The translations under genes and the position numbers were made by a program. A stretch of DNA of 64,000 nucleotides from NCBI RefSeq assembly GCF_029531655.1, contig NZ_JANRMI010000003.1, positions 1 through 64,000 of the forward strand, written 5' to 3'. The DNA comes from Bdellovibrio svalbardensis (lineage in GTDB: Bacteria > Bdellovibrionota > Bdellovibrionia > Bdellovibrionales > Bdellovibrionaceae). A model generated the notes under the pieces. It was not told the origin of the DNA. It was given only the letters and a program-made list of their open reading frames with translations, and did no database searches. Position 1 is the first letter of the stretch. Each line of letters begins with the position of its first letter. Of the stretch, positions 1-8,063 are shown one piece after another.

Positions 1-39
1 CAATATCGTTTGCCGCTTTTCAGCGGCGCCGAGGAACAG

Positions 40-67
40 ACTTTACTCTGTTTTTTGTCCCCGTCAA
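40..67 (-). promoter_or_regulatory. Possible promoter reading out of the left edge
   Basis: On the minus strand TTGACG (62-67) and TAAAGT (40-45) are separated by 16 bases, a fair sigma-70 pair. It is followed by a perfect GNRA-type hairpin, GCCGCT-GAAA-AGCGGC, at 12-27. It lies just downstream of tRNA-Ala and would drive a gene outside the window. The match is imperfect, so this is tentative. Confidence 0.3.
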
Positions 68-121
68 CATTCTTTTTTTTATTTTTTCGTCGTAAGACAA
101 AAGTCCAAAAGAAAGAAAACT

Positions 122-197
122 TGGTGGAGGCAACAGGGATCGAACCTGCGACCTTCTGAATGCAAATCAGACGCTCTCCCAACTGAGCTATGCCCCC
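122..197 (-). tRNA. tRNA-Ala (anticodon UGC)
   Basis: The minus strand folds as a complete 76-nt tRNA. The acceptor stem pairs GGGGGCA with TGCCTCC, the D-arm is AGCTCAGTTGGGAGAGC, the anticodon stem TCTGA/TCAGA holds the loop TTTGCAT, and the T-arm carries GGTTCGATCC. The anticodon TGC reads alanine codons. The 3' CCA is encoded in the DNA. The gene stands alone between protein genes, not in an rRNA spacer within this window. Confidence 0.97.
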
Positions 198-284
198 AAA
201 GTGGAGATGGTTTTCGCGCAACCCCCGCAAAAGGTCAATGGCTTTTTTTCGAAAGTTTAATGACTCATTGCAAACTGCTTAATA

Positions 285-313
285 AATAAACGAGGTTTTT
301 GGCCTCGTTTATT
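285..313 (-). terminator. Terminator of the 350-865 gene
   Basis: A perfect 11-bp inverted repeat (AATAAACGAGG / CCTCGTTTATT) with a 7-base loop lies 37 bases past the stop codon of the gene at 350-865. The distal arm is T-rich on the minus strand. It also separates this gene from tRNA-Ala. Confidence 0.75.
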
Positions 314-349
314 GCAAATTTGAATTTAAGTATTTGATTTTACTGAATT

Positions 350-865
350 CTAGGCGCTGGCTTTGAATTTTGACGCAAGTAGTCTGTTTAACCACTTACG
401 TTCAGTACTTAAGTCAAAACCCACCTTTTCGCCACCGGCGATGATCGCCATGTAGACCTTTTTAAGGATCTCAACCTCTGTATCCAATCCATTATCAGCC
501 CCCATTGATTCCTCAATAGCTTCATAGACACTGACTAGATCTGGGGTTGTTACCACTTTAGGGATTCTGCCCATATCCAAACCTAATGTTTCGATAGGTT
601 TGAATCCTACAAGTGTCTCTGTAAGAAGGACTTTTGATCCATTCTTAAAGTTCACCTGAATGAACGGCTTTCCCTCTGAATCTGCACGGTGAAGAACTTC
701 ACCGAGATCTTGAGAACTGAAAGTAAATAGTTTGCTGTCCAGATCCTGACGAATCTGCACTCGACCCGACTCATTGATCTTCGCACGAAGACCCTTTGAT
801 GAGTCGACAAAATTCAAGATGTGATCTAGCTCAGCGTGTGTCGACTTTGACTTAGAGTTACTCAA
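350..865 (-). CDS. Conserved hypothetical protein, 171 aa
   Basis: I do not recognise the family. The protein is soluble, with no signal peptide or membrane segment. Its N-terminal third is Ser/Lys rich; the middle alternates hydrophobic and charged residues as beta strands would (FIQVNFKNGSKVLL); the C-terminal half looks helical. The start appears to be a TTG at 863-865, with a G-rich Shine-Dalgarno tract directly upstream and no nearby ATG that fits better. It is a single gene with its own terminator (285-313). A 14-bp perfect palindrome overlaps the ribosome-binding region (876-889) and may be an operator. Confidence 0.75.
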   Translation of the reverse strand: MSNSKSKSTHAELDHILNFVDSSKGLRAKINESGRVQIRQDLDSKLFTFSSQDLGEVLHRADSEGKPFIQVNFKNGSKVLLTETLVGFKPIETLGLDMGRIPKVVTTPDLVSVYEAIEESMGADNGLDTEVEILKKVYMAIIAGGEKVGFDLSTERKWLNRLLASKFKASA

Positions 866-875
866 AATATCCCCC

Positions 876-889
876 CCCTAATATTAGGG
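876..889. promoter_or_regulatory. 14-bp perfect palindrome at the ribosome-binding site
   Basis: CCCTAATATTAGGG lies 11 bases upstream of the TTG start of the 350-865 gene and partly overlaps its G-rich ribosome-binding tract. A dimeric repressor site or a start-occluding hairpin are both possible. No function can be assigned from sequence alone. Confidence 0.35.
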
Positions 890-1089
890 TCCTTCCAACA
901 ATAGAGGTATCGACAATCTATGGAGCTACTTAACGGGAAAACAAAAAAAGATGAGAATCAGGTCTCTTGCCCTGTCGCAATTTGAATAGAAAATCGCAAA
1001 GTCGTTTCAAGACGAGATCATTTGCGGTGTGACTTGTTTCTCCCGTTTCGATTTGAGATAACAATATTCGATATTAACAAGGCAGAGAT

Positions 1090-1395
1090 ATGATCATCAC
1101 ACGTTGGCAAGCACCTATAATACCAAGCAGAGAACAAGTTTATATGATTCTTGAATCAGAAGGCTTAGAGCCCTATGAGGAAATCTACGAGCCACAGACA
1201 AAGGTTCCGGATCATCGCCACCCTTTTGCTGAGGTACGAATTATCGTTTCTGGAGAAATGCTTTTTAACATCTCTGGCAATCAGTTTGTCTTGCGTCCTG
1301 GTGACCGCGTGGAAATTCCTGCGAATACAAAACATGCACACACAGCGCATGGAACTGTGCCTTGTGTTTGCATCTGCGCACTGAGAGCTATTTAG
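1090..1395 (+). CDS. Small cupin-domain protein, 101 aa
   Basis: This is a single-domain cupin. Both cupin motifs are visible. Motif 1 supplies H42, H44 and E48 (DHRHPFAEVR) followed by G55. Motif 2, GDRVEIPANTKH, supplies H82. These three His and one Glu are the usual metal ligands of the family. The length fits a minimal one-barrel cupin, and there is no signal peptide, so it should be cytoplasmic. Substrate and reaction cannot be read from the sequence; members range from dioxygenases to sugar isomerases and sensors. An AAGG ribosome-binding site precedes the ATG. It stands alone on the plus strand. Confidence 0.85.
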   Translation: MIITRWQAPIIPSREQVYMILESEGLEPYEEIYEPQTKVPDHRHPFAEVRIIVSGEMLFNISGNQFVLRPGDRVEIPANTKHAHTAHGTVPCVCICALRAI

Positions 1396-1412
1396 TTAGT
1401 TGGAAATGATCG

Positions 1413-1436
1413 ACGACTGATCGAAAGGTCAGTCGT
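1413..1436 (+). terminator. Hairpin downstream of the cupin gene
   Basis: An 8-bp perfect stem (ACGACTGA / TCAGTCGT) with an 8-base loop lies 17 bases after the cupin stop codon. It has no clear T-tract, so it could be a weak terminator or a 3'-stabilising hairpin. I see nothing else convincing in 1437-1661. Confidence 0.4.
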
Positions 1437-1661
1437 ATACGCTGAGCTTGTTAAATTCCAAACAAGATTCCCCAAAAGAGCCCCCGTCATAATATGACAT
1501 CACTTAGTAAGCTGAATACTTGTCACCCAAGATCAACTCCGATCCACACATCCCTCTGTGGGTGTAAGCAATGAGCATCTTTCACGCGTTTTTAATGCGA
1601 CGAACTTCAGTCAGGAACTCCGCCATTTTCAGTTAGCATGTCTGAGTTGAAAGCTTTGCCG

Positions 1662-2975
1662 CTACTGTCCTTCAGTGCGGCGGTTTTTCATCCAATTTAA
1701 ATATTCGCGTATGGTTTTTTCGAAGCCGTGAGTTGTGGGCTCATAGAGCTTTGTATCTTTAATTTCTTCAGGCAAATAACTTTGCTCGGCCCATCCTGTT
1801 GGATAGTTGTGCGGATATTTATAGTCTTTGCCGTAGCCAAGTTCTTTGGCCAGAGCGGTCTTTGCGGACCTTAGGTGCAGCGGCACCGGTAAAGTTCTGG
1901 TTTTTTCCACGAGCTCTCGCGCATGATTTAAAGCCATATAAGAAGCGTTGGATTTGGGACATGAGGCAAGGTAAGTGGTCACCTGAGCCAGAGTGATTGC
2001 GCCTTCGGGCAGCCCGATGGCTTCAACAGCTTGAAGTCCCGACATCGCCACAGAGATGGCTCTGGGATCAGCATTCCCGACATCTTCGGAGGCAGAGATA
2101 ATTAAACGTCTTGCGACGAAAACAGGATCCTCTCCGCCATCCAACATTCTCGCTAAGTAGTAAACTGCGGCATCGGGATCGCTTCCGCGAATACTTTTTA
2201 TGAACGCCGAAATCAGGTCGTAATGCATCTCGGAGCTTTTGTCATAGCCGAGGGGGTTTTGCTGAAGAAGCTCGCGCATCTCATTGACGTCGAGAAGCTC
2301 TCCCGCAGAATCTTTTGTGAAATTATAGAGAATCTCGAGACTATTAATAAGTCTTCGCGCATCTCCGTCGGAGTATTGCAAAAGATTCTCTATGGCTTCT
2401 GGGATCAGAATCTGATCGAGAGGTTTTTTATAGTGAGCTCCCGCGCGTTCAACAATCTGTCTAAGATTTTGTTCACTGAGGCGCTCAAAGACAACCACGC
2501 GGCAACGACTTAGGAGGGCGCGATTGAGCTCGTAGCTGGGGTTTTCGGTCGTAGCCCCCACCAGAACGAGATCCCCTTTTTCCACGAAGGGAAGAAGAAC
2601 GTCTTGCTGAGACTTGTTAAAGCGGTGAATCTCATCAACAAAAAGAACGGTTTTTTGTTGAAACTGCAATCGGCGGTCTTTTCCCTGCTCCCCCACCTCA
2701 CGCAGCGCCTTTGCACCCGTGTCTACGGCGTTCAAATTTACAAAGTGCGCGTTGAAGTGTTGTGACAGCGCGAGTGCAAAGGTGGTCTTTCCAGTGCCTG
2801 GAGGGCCCCAAATAATGAGACTTGGCAAATATCCTTTACGCAGCATCTGCCCCAGTTTTGAAGAGGCGCCGATGGTTTTTTCTTGGCCAATGATTTCATC
2901 GAGATTCTTCGGCCGAAGGATCTCTGACAAAGGGGAGGAGGAAAGCGCGGATGCGGAGGCTGAAAACAAGTCCAT
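1662..2975 (-). CDS. rarA: Replication-associated recombination protein A (RarA/MgsA)
   Basis: AAA+ ATPase related to clamp loaders that acts at stalled replication forks. Visible motifs are Walker A GPPGTGKTT, Walker B VLFVDEIHRFNKSQQD and the sensor-1 GATTENPS, followed by the RarA helical C-terminal region (YYLARMLDGGEDPVFVARRLIISASEDVGNADP). The reading frame extends further upstream, but the ATG at 2973-2975 has the good ribosome-binding site AAGGCAGGC, giving about 437 residues, the usual size. It is divergent from the small secreted-protein gene at 3118. Confidence 0.93.
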   Translation of the reverse strand: MDLFSASASALSSSPLSEILRPKNLDEIIGQEKTIGASSKLGQMLRKGYLPSLIIWGPPGTGKTTFALALSQHFNAHFVNLNAVDTGAKALREVGEQGKDRRLQFQQKTVLFVDEIHRFNKSQQDVLLPFVEKGDLVLVGATTENPSYELNRALLSRCRVVVFERLSEQNLRQIVERAGAHYKKPLDQILIPEAIENLLQYSDGDARRLINSLEILYNFTKDSAGELLDVNEMRELLQQNPLGYDKSSEMHYDLISAFIKSIRGSDPDAAVYYLARMLDGGEDPVFVARRLIISASEDVGNADPRAISVAMSGLQAVEAIGLPEGAITLAQVTTYLASCPKSNASYMALNHARELVEKTRTLPVPLHLRSAKTALAKELGYGKDYKYPHNYPTGWAEQSYLPEEIKDTKLYEPTTHGFEKTIREYLNWMKNRRTEGQ

Positions 2976-3117
2976 GCCTGCCTTATAGACCAACATTGCC
3001 AGAAAAGATACCTCGCTCAAACCAATTATGCTCGGTTTTATGACAAACACCGTTGCTGGAGGATTTACTTTGGAGGTATTCTCCCCCTCGGGAAAGCAGT
3101 TTAACCAAGGAGCCTTT

Positions 3118-3375
3118 ATGAAGTTTCAATGTTTACTCACAGGCGTTTTTTTACTCAGTCTTTCAGCCCATGCCGCGGACAGCACTCCTAAATCCAGCTC
3201 TAACTTTTCAGATTCCACCAAGGTCGAAGTGGTGGCATTGCCAGATGCGACTGGAAATATGACTCTAACGAATGTCGTGCAAATCAAACAGCAAGATGGA
3301 ACTATCTGCTATGCCATCGTGCAAATTGGAAATAGCTCTAGCTATCCAAATTCTATCTCTTGCTTGCGCCCATAA
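3118..3375 (+). CDS. Small secreted protein, 85 aa
   Basis: Unknown function. A clear signal peptide occupies about residues 1-20 (hydrophobic core FLLSLS, likely cleavage after AHA). The mature part is only about 65 residues, Ser/Thr/Asn rich, with two cysteines (in TICYAI and ISCLRP) that could form a disulphide in the periplasm. The ATG at 3118 has an AAGGAG ribosome-binding site, so the longer open frame upstream is not the start. A strong terminator follows at once. Confidence 0.7.
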   Translation: MKFQCLLTGVFLLSLSAHAADSTPKSSSNFSDSTKVEVVALPDATGNMTLTNVVQIKQQDGTICYAIVQIGNSSSYPNSISCLRP

Positions 3376-3407
3376 AAAAAGCTGCGTTTTTTAGGCGCAG
3401 CTTTTTT
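3375..3407. terminator. Bidirectional terminator
   Basis: A perfect 12-bp stem (AAAAAAGCTGCG / CGCAGCTTTTTT) with a 9-base loop lies between the converging genes 3118-3375 and 3428-3988. A- and T-runs on both sides let it work on either strand. Confidence 0.9.
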
Positions 3408-3427
3408 AGTTTCATTTTTAAAAATCT

Positions 3428-3988
3428 TTAGAAGGCGTTTTGAACGTTGAAAATAGTGGTCGTTTTAACGGGCTCCTGTTCATCACTTCCAGCGGCTTGT
3501 TCGTAGCCTAGGATTTCCATTGTCGCCGTGGTGAAAAATGGAGTCACCGAACTGATACCTCCGCAATAAAGAGGACAGTTGGTTGTAAAGGTCTCTGTCC
3601 CCGCTGGGACTTTCGAGTCATGGATTGTACCTGTTCCCCACCAATTGGCGTCATTACTCAAAGCTGCCAACGCATCGCCCCCCACCTTGCACTCAAAGGG
3701 AGCGCTGGAACCCGGGATATTCATCGTGATTGTGATCAAGCTGATATAGAGGTCCTTATCCACATTCTTCTTTGTGAAGGTGATGCGTGGGATTCTAAAA
3801 TAAGCCGCTGAGATGTCTGCACTGGGAGTGGTGCCCGAGGTGGCTTGCTTGATTGCCAAACAGCTTGTGGCCGGGCTGGGAATCAGCTGTGCCGTTGATA
3901 CGGAGGAGCTGACGGAAACACTCTCCTCCCCTGCGGCACAGGCGGTTAAGAAGCTTGCTAGGAGACCGAGCAGAATGAATGCTTTCAT
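3428..3988 (-). CDS. Predicted lipoprotein, 186 aa
   Basis: The N-terminus is a lipoprotein signal peptide with the lipobox LTAC (cysteine near residue 17), followed by a Ser-rich linker. The rest has no family I recognise: it is rich in Thr/Ile with paired cysteines (FECKVGG, TTNCPLYCGG) and looks like a beta-rich secreted domain. The ribosome-binding site TAGGAGGT is near perfect. It starts 9 bases after the pilQ stop codon, so it may be the last gene of the pilus operon, possibly an outer-membrane partner of the secretin; that role is inferred only from position. Confidence 0.75.
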   Translation of the reverse strand: MKAFILLGLLASFLTACAAGEESVSVSSSVSTAQLIPSPATSCLAIKQATSGTTPSADISAAYFRIPRITFTKKNVDKDLYISLITITMNIPGSSAPFECKVGGDALAALSNDANWWGTGTIHDSKVPAGTETFTTNCPLYCGGISSVTPFFTTATMEILGYEQAAGSDEQEPVKTTTIFNVQNAF

Positions 3989-3997
3989 GGTGACCTC

Positions 3998-6151
3998 CTA
4001 TAGATCTTTCGTTGTAGAGCCACCGTCAACTTGTCCCATAATTCTTGGGGTGATGAAAATCAACAGTTCAGATTTAGTCTTACGGATACTCTTGGTTTTA
4101 AACAACCAGCCAACCACTGGGACCTCACGGAACCATGGAACTCCCGTTTCACCATCTGTCGCATCGCTTTGGTAGATACCACCGATAACAGCGGTTTGAC
4201 CGTTCTTCACAAGAACACGTGTGTTCGCTTCACGAGAATTTACTGAAAAGCTTCCCAATGCGGCATCCACGACAGCTCCTTGGAATTGTCTGTTTACTGC
4301 AATTTTCATTATAACAGATCCATCAGAAGTTACCTGTGGAGTAACCTCTAATTTGAGGGTCAATGGCTTAAACTGGAACGATGTCTGGTTTGATGTCCCA
4401 TTAATCGTCACCTGCTTAACTGGCACCTCAGTAGTTTGATTGATGTCAGCCTTTTCATTGCTCATTGTAAAGATACGTGGAGATGCCAATACCTTCACTT
4501 TATTCTCGGATTCAGACAAGGCTAACGCCGCTGTAATACTTCCGAAAACGTCCAGTGTACCGATATCAAGACCGAAATCTAAGTTGGTACCACCGGAACC
4601 CTTGCCTGGATTGACTGCAAACTTAGGAGTCATGTTCACCGGGCCACGACTTGAGTTGCCCAGTTTGATTGTTGATCCCGAAGACGACCAGCTCACACCG
4701 ATGTCGCGAGCGAAGTCTTCCTGAGCTTCTACGATCTTACCTTCAATCAAGACTTGTTGTGGCTGAGTATCAAGACTTGAAATCAACTTAGCGATTCTTT
4801 CCAAGTTGTCTTCAATATCTGTGACAACGAGAGCGTTCGTACGCATATCGCCGACCACTTTACCGCGATCGCCGAGGAAGTCTTTGATCTTCTTTTCGAG
4901 CTCATCCACTTTCGCGTAACTGATTGGGAACATGCGAACTTTAAGAGGCTCTAGATTTTTACGAGCGGCTGCCAACTTGTTTGCATCATCCTCTTCGGCT
5001 TTCAAGTCTGCAAGAGGAGCAATACGCAAAACGTTTCCTTGGCGAGTGTAGCCCAATTTACGTGCGCGCATGATCACAACCAAAGCTTGGTCCCAAGGCA
5101 CCTGGCGAAGTTTGAGGCTGACGTTGCCTTTAACTTCGTCGGAAAGAACCATGTTCACGCCGCTTTCTTCTGTGATGAAGTTCAAAGCGTCACGGATGTC
5201 CATGCTGTTTGTTTCGATGGAAATTTTCTTACCGTAGAATTGACTGTTACCCGCCAAAAACTCTGTCAGGCTTTGATTTGGCAAAATCTGTGACTCACCT
5301 GATTCTTGATTCTCATGGTCAACCACTGGCTGAGGTGCGGAACCTGATGCCACGATCAAAAGGCTGCTTCCTTCTGTCTGCACCGCTGGTTCTGAAACTC
5401 CTTCGCGCATTTGGATAACGAAACGAGCTGTTGTAGACCCTGGATTCTGGTAGGCATCGATAGCACCTACCGCCCCTTTGATATCGCGGGTGTTCAATGA
5501 GCGCTTCAAACGATCAGGAAGAATCGCATTATCCACTTCAACGATGTATTGATGAAGATCCGGATTCGTACGTGTTGTGAAAGTCAAAGGACGATCCCCT
5601 TGAACGATCACAGTTCCACCTGTTTCGTTGGCCTTAAATTTCAAATCTGTGATTGTTGCAGGAGTTGCGGCATTTTGCGCCACTGGCTGTGCTGCTGGAA
5701 TAGATTCCTGCATAGGAGCAGGAACTGTTCCATGAGCTGGTTCCTGGGTTGGAACCGGAGCCGGAGCATCTGCAATGCCGCTGTTCGCAAACGGATCTTC
5801 CGTTGGCGCAGCCTCTTCAATGACTGGAGCCGGTGGTTGCTGAGCTTGCTTTTCAGCACCGGCTTGACTGACTTCCTCTTCAATTGCCAAATCCTGGTCT
5901 CCTGCGGGAGCCTCTGCCGGAGGAGGTTCAGATTTCGCCTTCGCTTGTTTGTCTTCTGGAGTCTCATCAAAGTCTGAGAATTCATCAGTCGCGCCAGAAG
6001 AAGATCCGCCATCAGCAGAAGCAACTTCAGCAGTAGAATCAGTATCATCAAGGGACAGATCGTCGCCGCCACCACGAGAAGGATGACTTGCACAAGAAGT
6101 CAAAGTGGCAATCATTGCACTTACGATCATAAATCTAATGAATCCGTTCAT
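3998..6151 (-). CDS. pilQ: Type IV pilus secretin PilQ
   Basis: Outer-membrane ring through which the type IV pilus leaves the cell. The 717-residue protein starts with a signal peptide and a possible lipobox (LTSC), then a long Pro/Glu/Ala-rich acidic linker (about 30-165), an AMIN-type domain (about 168-265), the secretin/TonB short N-terminal domain (about 290-375), an N1 domain and the C-terminal secretin domain with the signature VPWFREVPVVGWLF and ELLIFITPRIM at the end. AMIN domains in PilQ bind peptidoglycan. It is the last core gene of pilM-N-O-P-Q. Confidence 0.97.
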   Translation of the reverse strand: MNGFIRFMIVSAMIATLTSCASHPSRGGGDDLSLDDTDSTAEVASADGGSSSGATDEFSDFDETPEDKQAKAKSEPPPAEAPAGDQDLAIEEEVSQAGAEKQAQQPPAPVIEEAAPTEDPFANSGIADAPAPVPTQEPAHGTVPAPMQESIPAAQPVAQNAATPATITDLKFKANETGGTVIVQGDRPLTFTTRTNPDLHQYIVEVDNAILPDRLKRSLNTRDIKGAVGAIDAYQNPGSTTARFVIQMREGVSEPAVQTEGSSLLIVASGSAPQPVVDHENQESGESQILPNQSLTEFLAGNSQFYGKKISIETNSMDIRDALNFITEESGVNMVLSDEVKGNVSLKLRQVPWDQALVVIMRARKLGYTRQGNVLRIAPLADLKAEEDDANKLAAARKNLEPLKVRMFPISYAKVDELEKKIKDFLGDRGKVVGDMRTNALVVTDIEDNLERIAKLISSLDTQPQQVLIEGKIVEAQEDFARDIGVSWSSSGSTIKLGNSSRGPVNMTPKFAVNPGKGSGGTNLDFGLDIGTLDVFGSITAALALSESENKVKVLASPRIFTMSNEKADINQTTEVPVKQVTINGTSNQTSFQFKPLTLKLEVTPQVTSDGSVIMKIAVNRQFQGAVVDAALGSFSVNSREANTRVLVKNGQTAVIGGIYQSDATDGETGVPWFREVPVVGWLFKTKSIRKTKSELLIFITPRIMGQVDGGSTTKDL

Positions 6152-6175
6152 TAGTTCCTCCTTACAAAGAGAATT

Positions 6176-6883
6176 TTATTTTTTAAATTCCATCACGCGG
6201 GTTTCTTTAGTGGCTTTGCCGTCATCGTATTTCGTTTCTACGACGACAATTTCACCCTCGCGTATAGCCGCAACAAATCCTTCACTGCGACCAATTTTTG
6301 AGTTCTTAACAACAGTATAAACTGCACCATCCGGATCTTTCACCATCGCTCTTGGGGTTTTGACATCCCACAAGATTCCCACGATCTGCAAACGATCCAC
6401 TTCCCAACGCTGCAAAGGCTCCAAAGGAACTTCTGTTTTTTCCACTTTCCCTGTAGGACGCGCCATACGGAAAGGCTTGAATGGATCTCTTTTACCCGTT
6501 GGATCATAGATGTATTCATCACGCGGCATTGTTCCCGTTGTCGCTTGAGGCGCTGTCACTGAATCGCCCAATGGCATTTCTTCAGTCGGCGTCGGAGGCG
6601 GTGGCGGAACTTGCTGAGCCTCTCCAGCCTTCGGGGCTGAAGGGGGAACTGCTGGCGGAGCTGCTTTACCTGGTGTCGGACTAGCCGCAGGTTTCACCCC
6701 CGTTTTTGCCGCAGGAACTTGCGTTGCTTCAACTTCTTTCAAAAACTCTGGAGGAAGATCTCCCGATGAAGGAGCTTCCTGAGAGTGAGCCGGAGCCATG
6801 AACTTCATGCTCACCGCAAAGGCAAGCCACAGTCCCAACGAGGCTACTAAAATGTAAGACATCATCCATCTTACCGACTTCAC
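6176..6883 (-). CDS. pilP: Type IV pilus assembly lipoprotein-like protein PilP
   Basis: PilP links the inner-membrane PilMNO complex to the PilQ secretin. The 235-residue protein has one N-terminal hydrophobic segment (about 8-26), a Pro/Ala-rich linker (about 40-120) and the conserved PilP domain opening with GKRDPFKPFR and continuing LQIVGILWDVKTPRAMVKDPDGAVYTV-type strands. No lipobox cysteine is visible, so it is probably anchored by the hydrophobic segment. The start is GTG with GGAGAA upstream, and its first codon overlaps the pilO stop (GTGA), implying coupled translation. Confidence 0.95.
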   Translation of the reverse strand: MKSVRWMMSYILVASLGLWLAFAVSMKFMAPAHSQEAPSSGDLPPEFLKEVEATQVPAAKTGVKPAASPTPGKAAPPAVPPSAPKAGEAQQVPPPPPTPTEEMPLGDSVTAPQATTGTMPRDEYIYDPTGKRDPFKPFRMARPTGKVEKTEVPLEPLQRWEVDRLQIVGILWDVKTPRAMVKDPDGAVYTVVKNSKIGRSEGFVAAIREGEIVVVETKYDDGKATKETRVMEFKK

Positions 6884-7461
6884 TGTTTCTCCGCTTTAGG
6901 CTTTTCAGGGGCGAGCTTATAACCCACCACTTGCCCGTCAAATTTCAATTTTTTCGCACCGGTTCCTGGATCAGTAATCGTAATATCTTTCACTCGAGAC
7001 ATGCGCTCAGCGGAAGAAACCAAGAATACAAATTGAGCCAGCTCCGAATAAGTTCCCTCAAGGCTGACCTCGACGGGTACTTCTTCCACAACCTCTTTAC
7101 GGATATTATCACCCGGCTTTTTCGATTTAACATTCACACCGGCATTCCGGGCAAAACCATCGATCGATTTATTAATATCAATCGAGTACAAAGCTGATGG
7201 CAACCGACGCGAGATCTCTTGATACTGAGTGCTCAAGCGACCGACCTTATCTTGCATTTCACGTACTTGCTTCAAAGTCGCATCTGTATCTTTCTTTTTC
7301 GCCTCTTCAGTTTTTAGCTGCTCATTAATTGTGGCAATTTGACCATCAACTACGGCGCCGTCGTCATAAAGAGTGAAATAGAAAAAGCCACAGATCGCCA
7401 GACCGATGATAAAAGATTTGCCAAATGTATAAGCAGAAATTGTTTCAAAAAACTTATTCAT
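6880..7461 (-). CDS. pilO: Type IV pilus alignment protein PilO
   Basis: Inner-membrane alignment protein that pairs with PilN. It is 193 residues with a single N-terminal transmembrane helix (about 17-33), a long coiled-coil (about 40-90, Lys/Glu/Gln heptads) and a ferredoxin-like periplasmic domain ending with a Lys-rich tail. Its start overlaps the pilN stop by 4 bases and its stop overlaps the pilP GTG, as expected within this operon. Confidence 0.94.
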   Translation of the reverse strand: MNKFFETISAYTFGKSFIIGLAICGFFYFTLYDDGAVVDGQIATINEQLKTEEAKKKDTDATLKQVREMQDKVGRLSTQYQEISRRLPSALYSIDINKSIDGFARNAGVNVKSKKPGDNIRKEVVEEVPVEVSLEGTYSELAQFVFLVSSAERMSRVKDITITDPGTGAKKLKFDGQVVGYKLAPEKPKAEKQ

Positions 7462-8063
7462 AATGGCTTCTCCAACAGACAGCTAATCTCAAACTTTTTG
7501 AGACTGACCCCATCAACCAGAGACTCGCTTGAGTTCACCAGATTTACGTCCATCAAAAAGACACTTTTTGTCAAAGCCTCTAGAAAACCAGAGACCTCAA
7601 AATCACTGAGCGCAAGTCCTTGCACAGTCACTTTTTCCGGAGTGATTTTAATTTGTGTGATCCACGCCTTTTCAGGTATCACTTGTTGCAGCAGATCCAG
7701 GACCCGAATTTCACGATGACGATCTTTTGAGATCTTATCCAAAGCCGCAATACGGGCTTCGATCAAAGCTTCGTCTTCTTTAAACTTCTTAATCTCTGCA
7801 ACTGATGCACTTTGCTTCGCATTGTAGGCTGTCAACTCATTCAACATTTGCGTCTTGGCGTTGAGTTCGCTTTGCTTTTGCGGAACATTTTGCTCTTGAT
7901 AAGCATAAAGCGCCAAGGCCGGGATCAACATGATCACAAGACGCTTTAAAGCCTCCTTGCGAGTTTCTTCCGGCGATAAGAATCCATCCGTTGAAATTCC
8001 CAAAGAAGCATTAACTGAAGCTGTTGTTCCTACACCGGAGGATGCTAGATTGATTTTAATCAT
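7458..8063 (-). CDS. pilN: Type IV pilus assembly protein PilN
   Basis: Inner-membrane partner of PilM and PilO. The N-terminus begins with MIKINLASS, matching the PilN rule of a short cytoplasmic INL motif that docks in PilM. A transmembrane helix follows (about 42-58), then a coiled-coil (about 60-110) and a small periplasmic domain (IPEKAWITQIKITPEKVTVQG). It is 201 residues. Its start overlaps the pilM stop (TAATG). Confidence 0.95.
   Translation of the reverse strand: MIKINLASSGVGTTASVNASLGISTDGFLSPEETRKEALKRLVIMLIPALALYAYQEQNVPQKQSELNAKTQMLNELTAYNAKQSASVAEIKKFKEDEALIEARIAALDKISKDRHREIRVLDLLQQVIPEKAWITQIKITPEKVTVQGLALSDFEVSGFLEALTKSVFLMDVNLVNSSESLVDGVSLKKFEISCLLEKPL

Noticed and set aside
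122-197. tRNA-Ala as part of an rRNA operon
   Set aside because: The tRNA is flanked by a protein gene and terminator on one side and no 16S or 23S sequence appears in the window; only a possible promoter leads out to the left.
1662-3050. Longer start for rarA at 3050
   Set aside because: The extra 25 residues would overlap the promoter region of the divergent gene, and the ATG at 2975 has the clear ribosome-binding site.
5549-6093. Long open frames on both strands within pilQ
   Set aside because: They are shadows of the repetitive Pro/Glu/Ala-rich codons of the pilQ linker; they have Arg/Leu/Cys-rich translations and no start signals.
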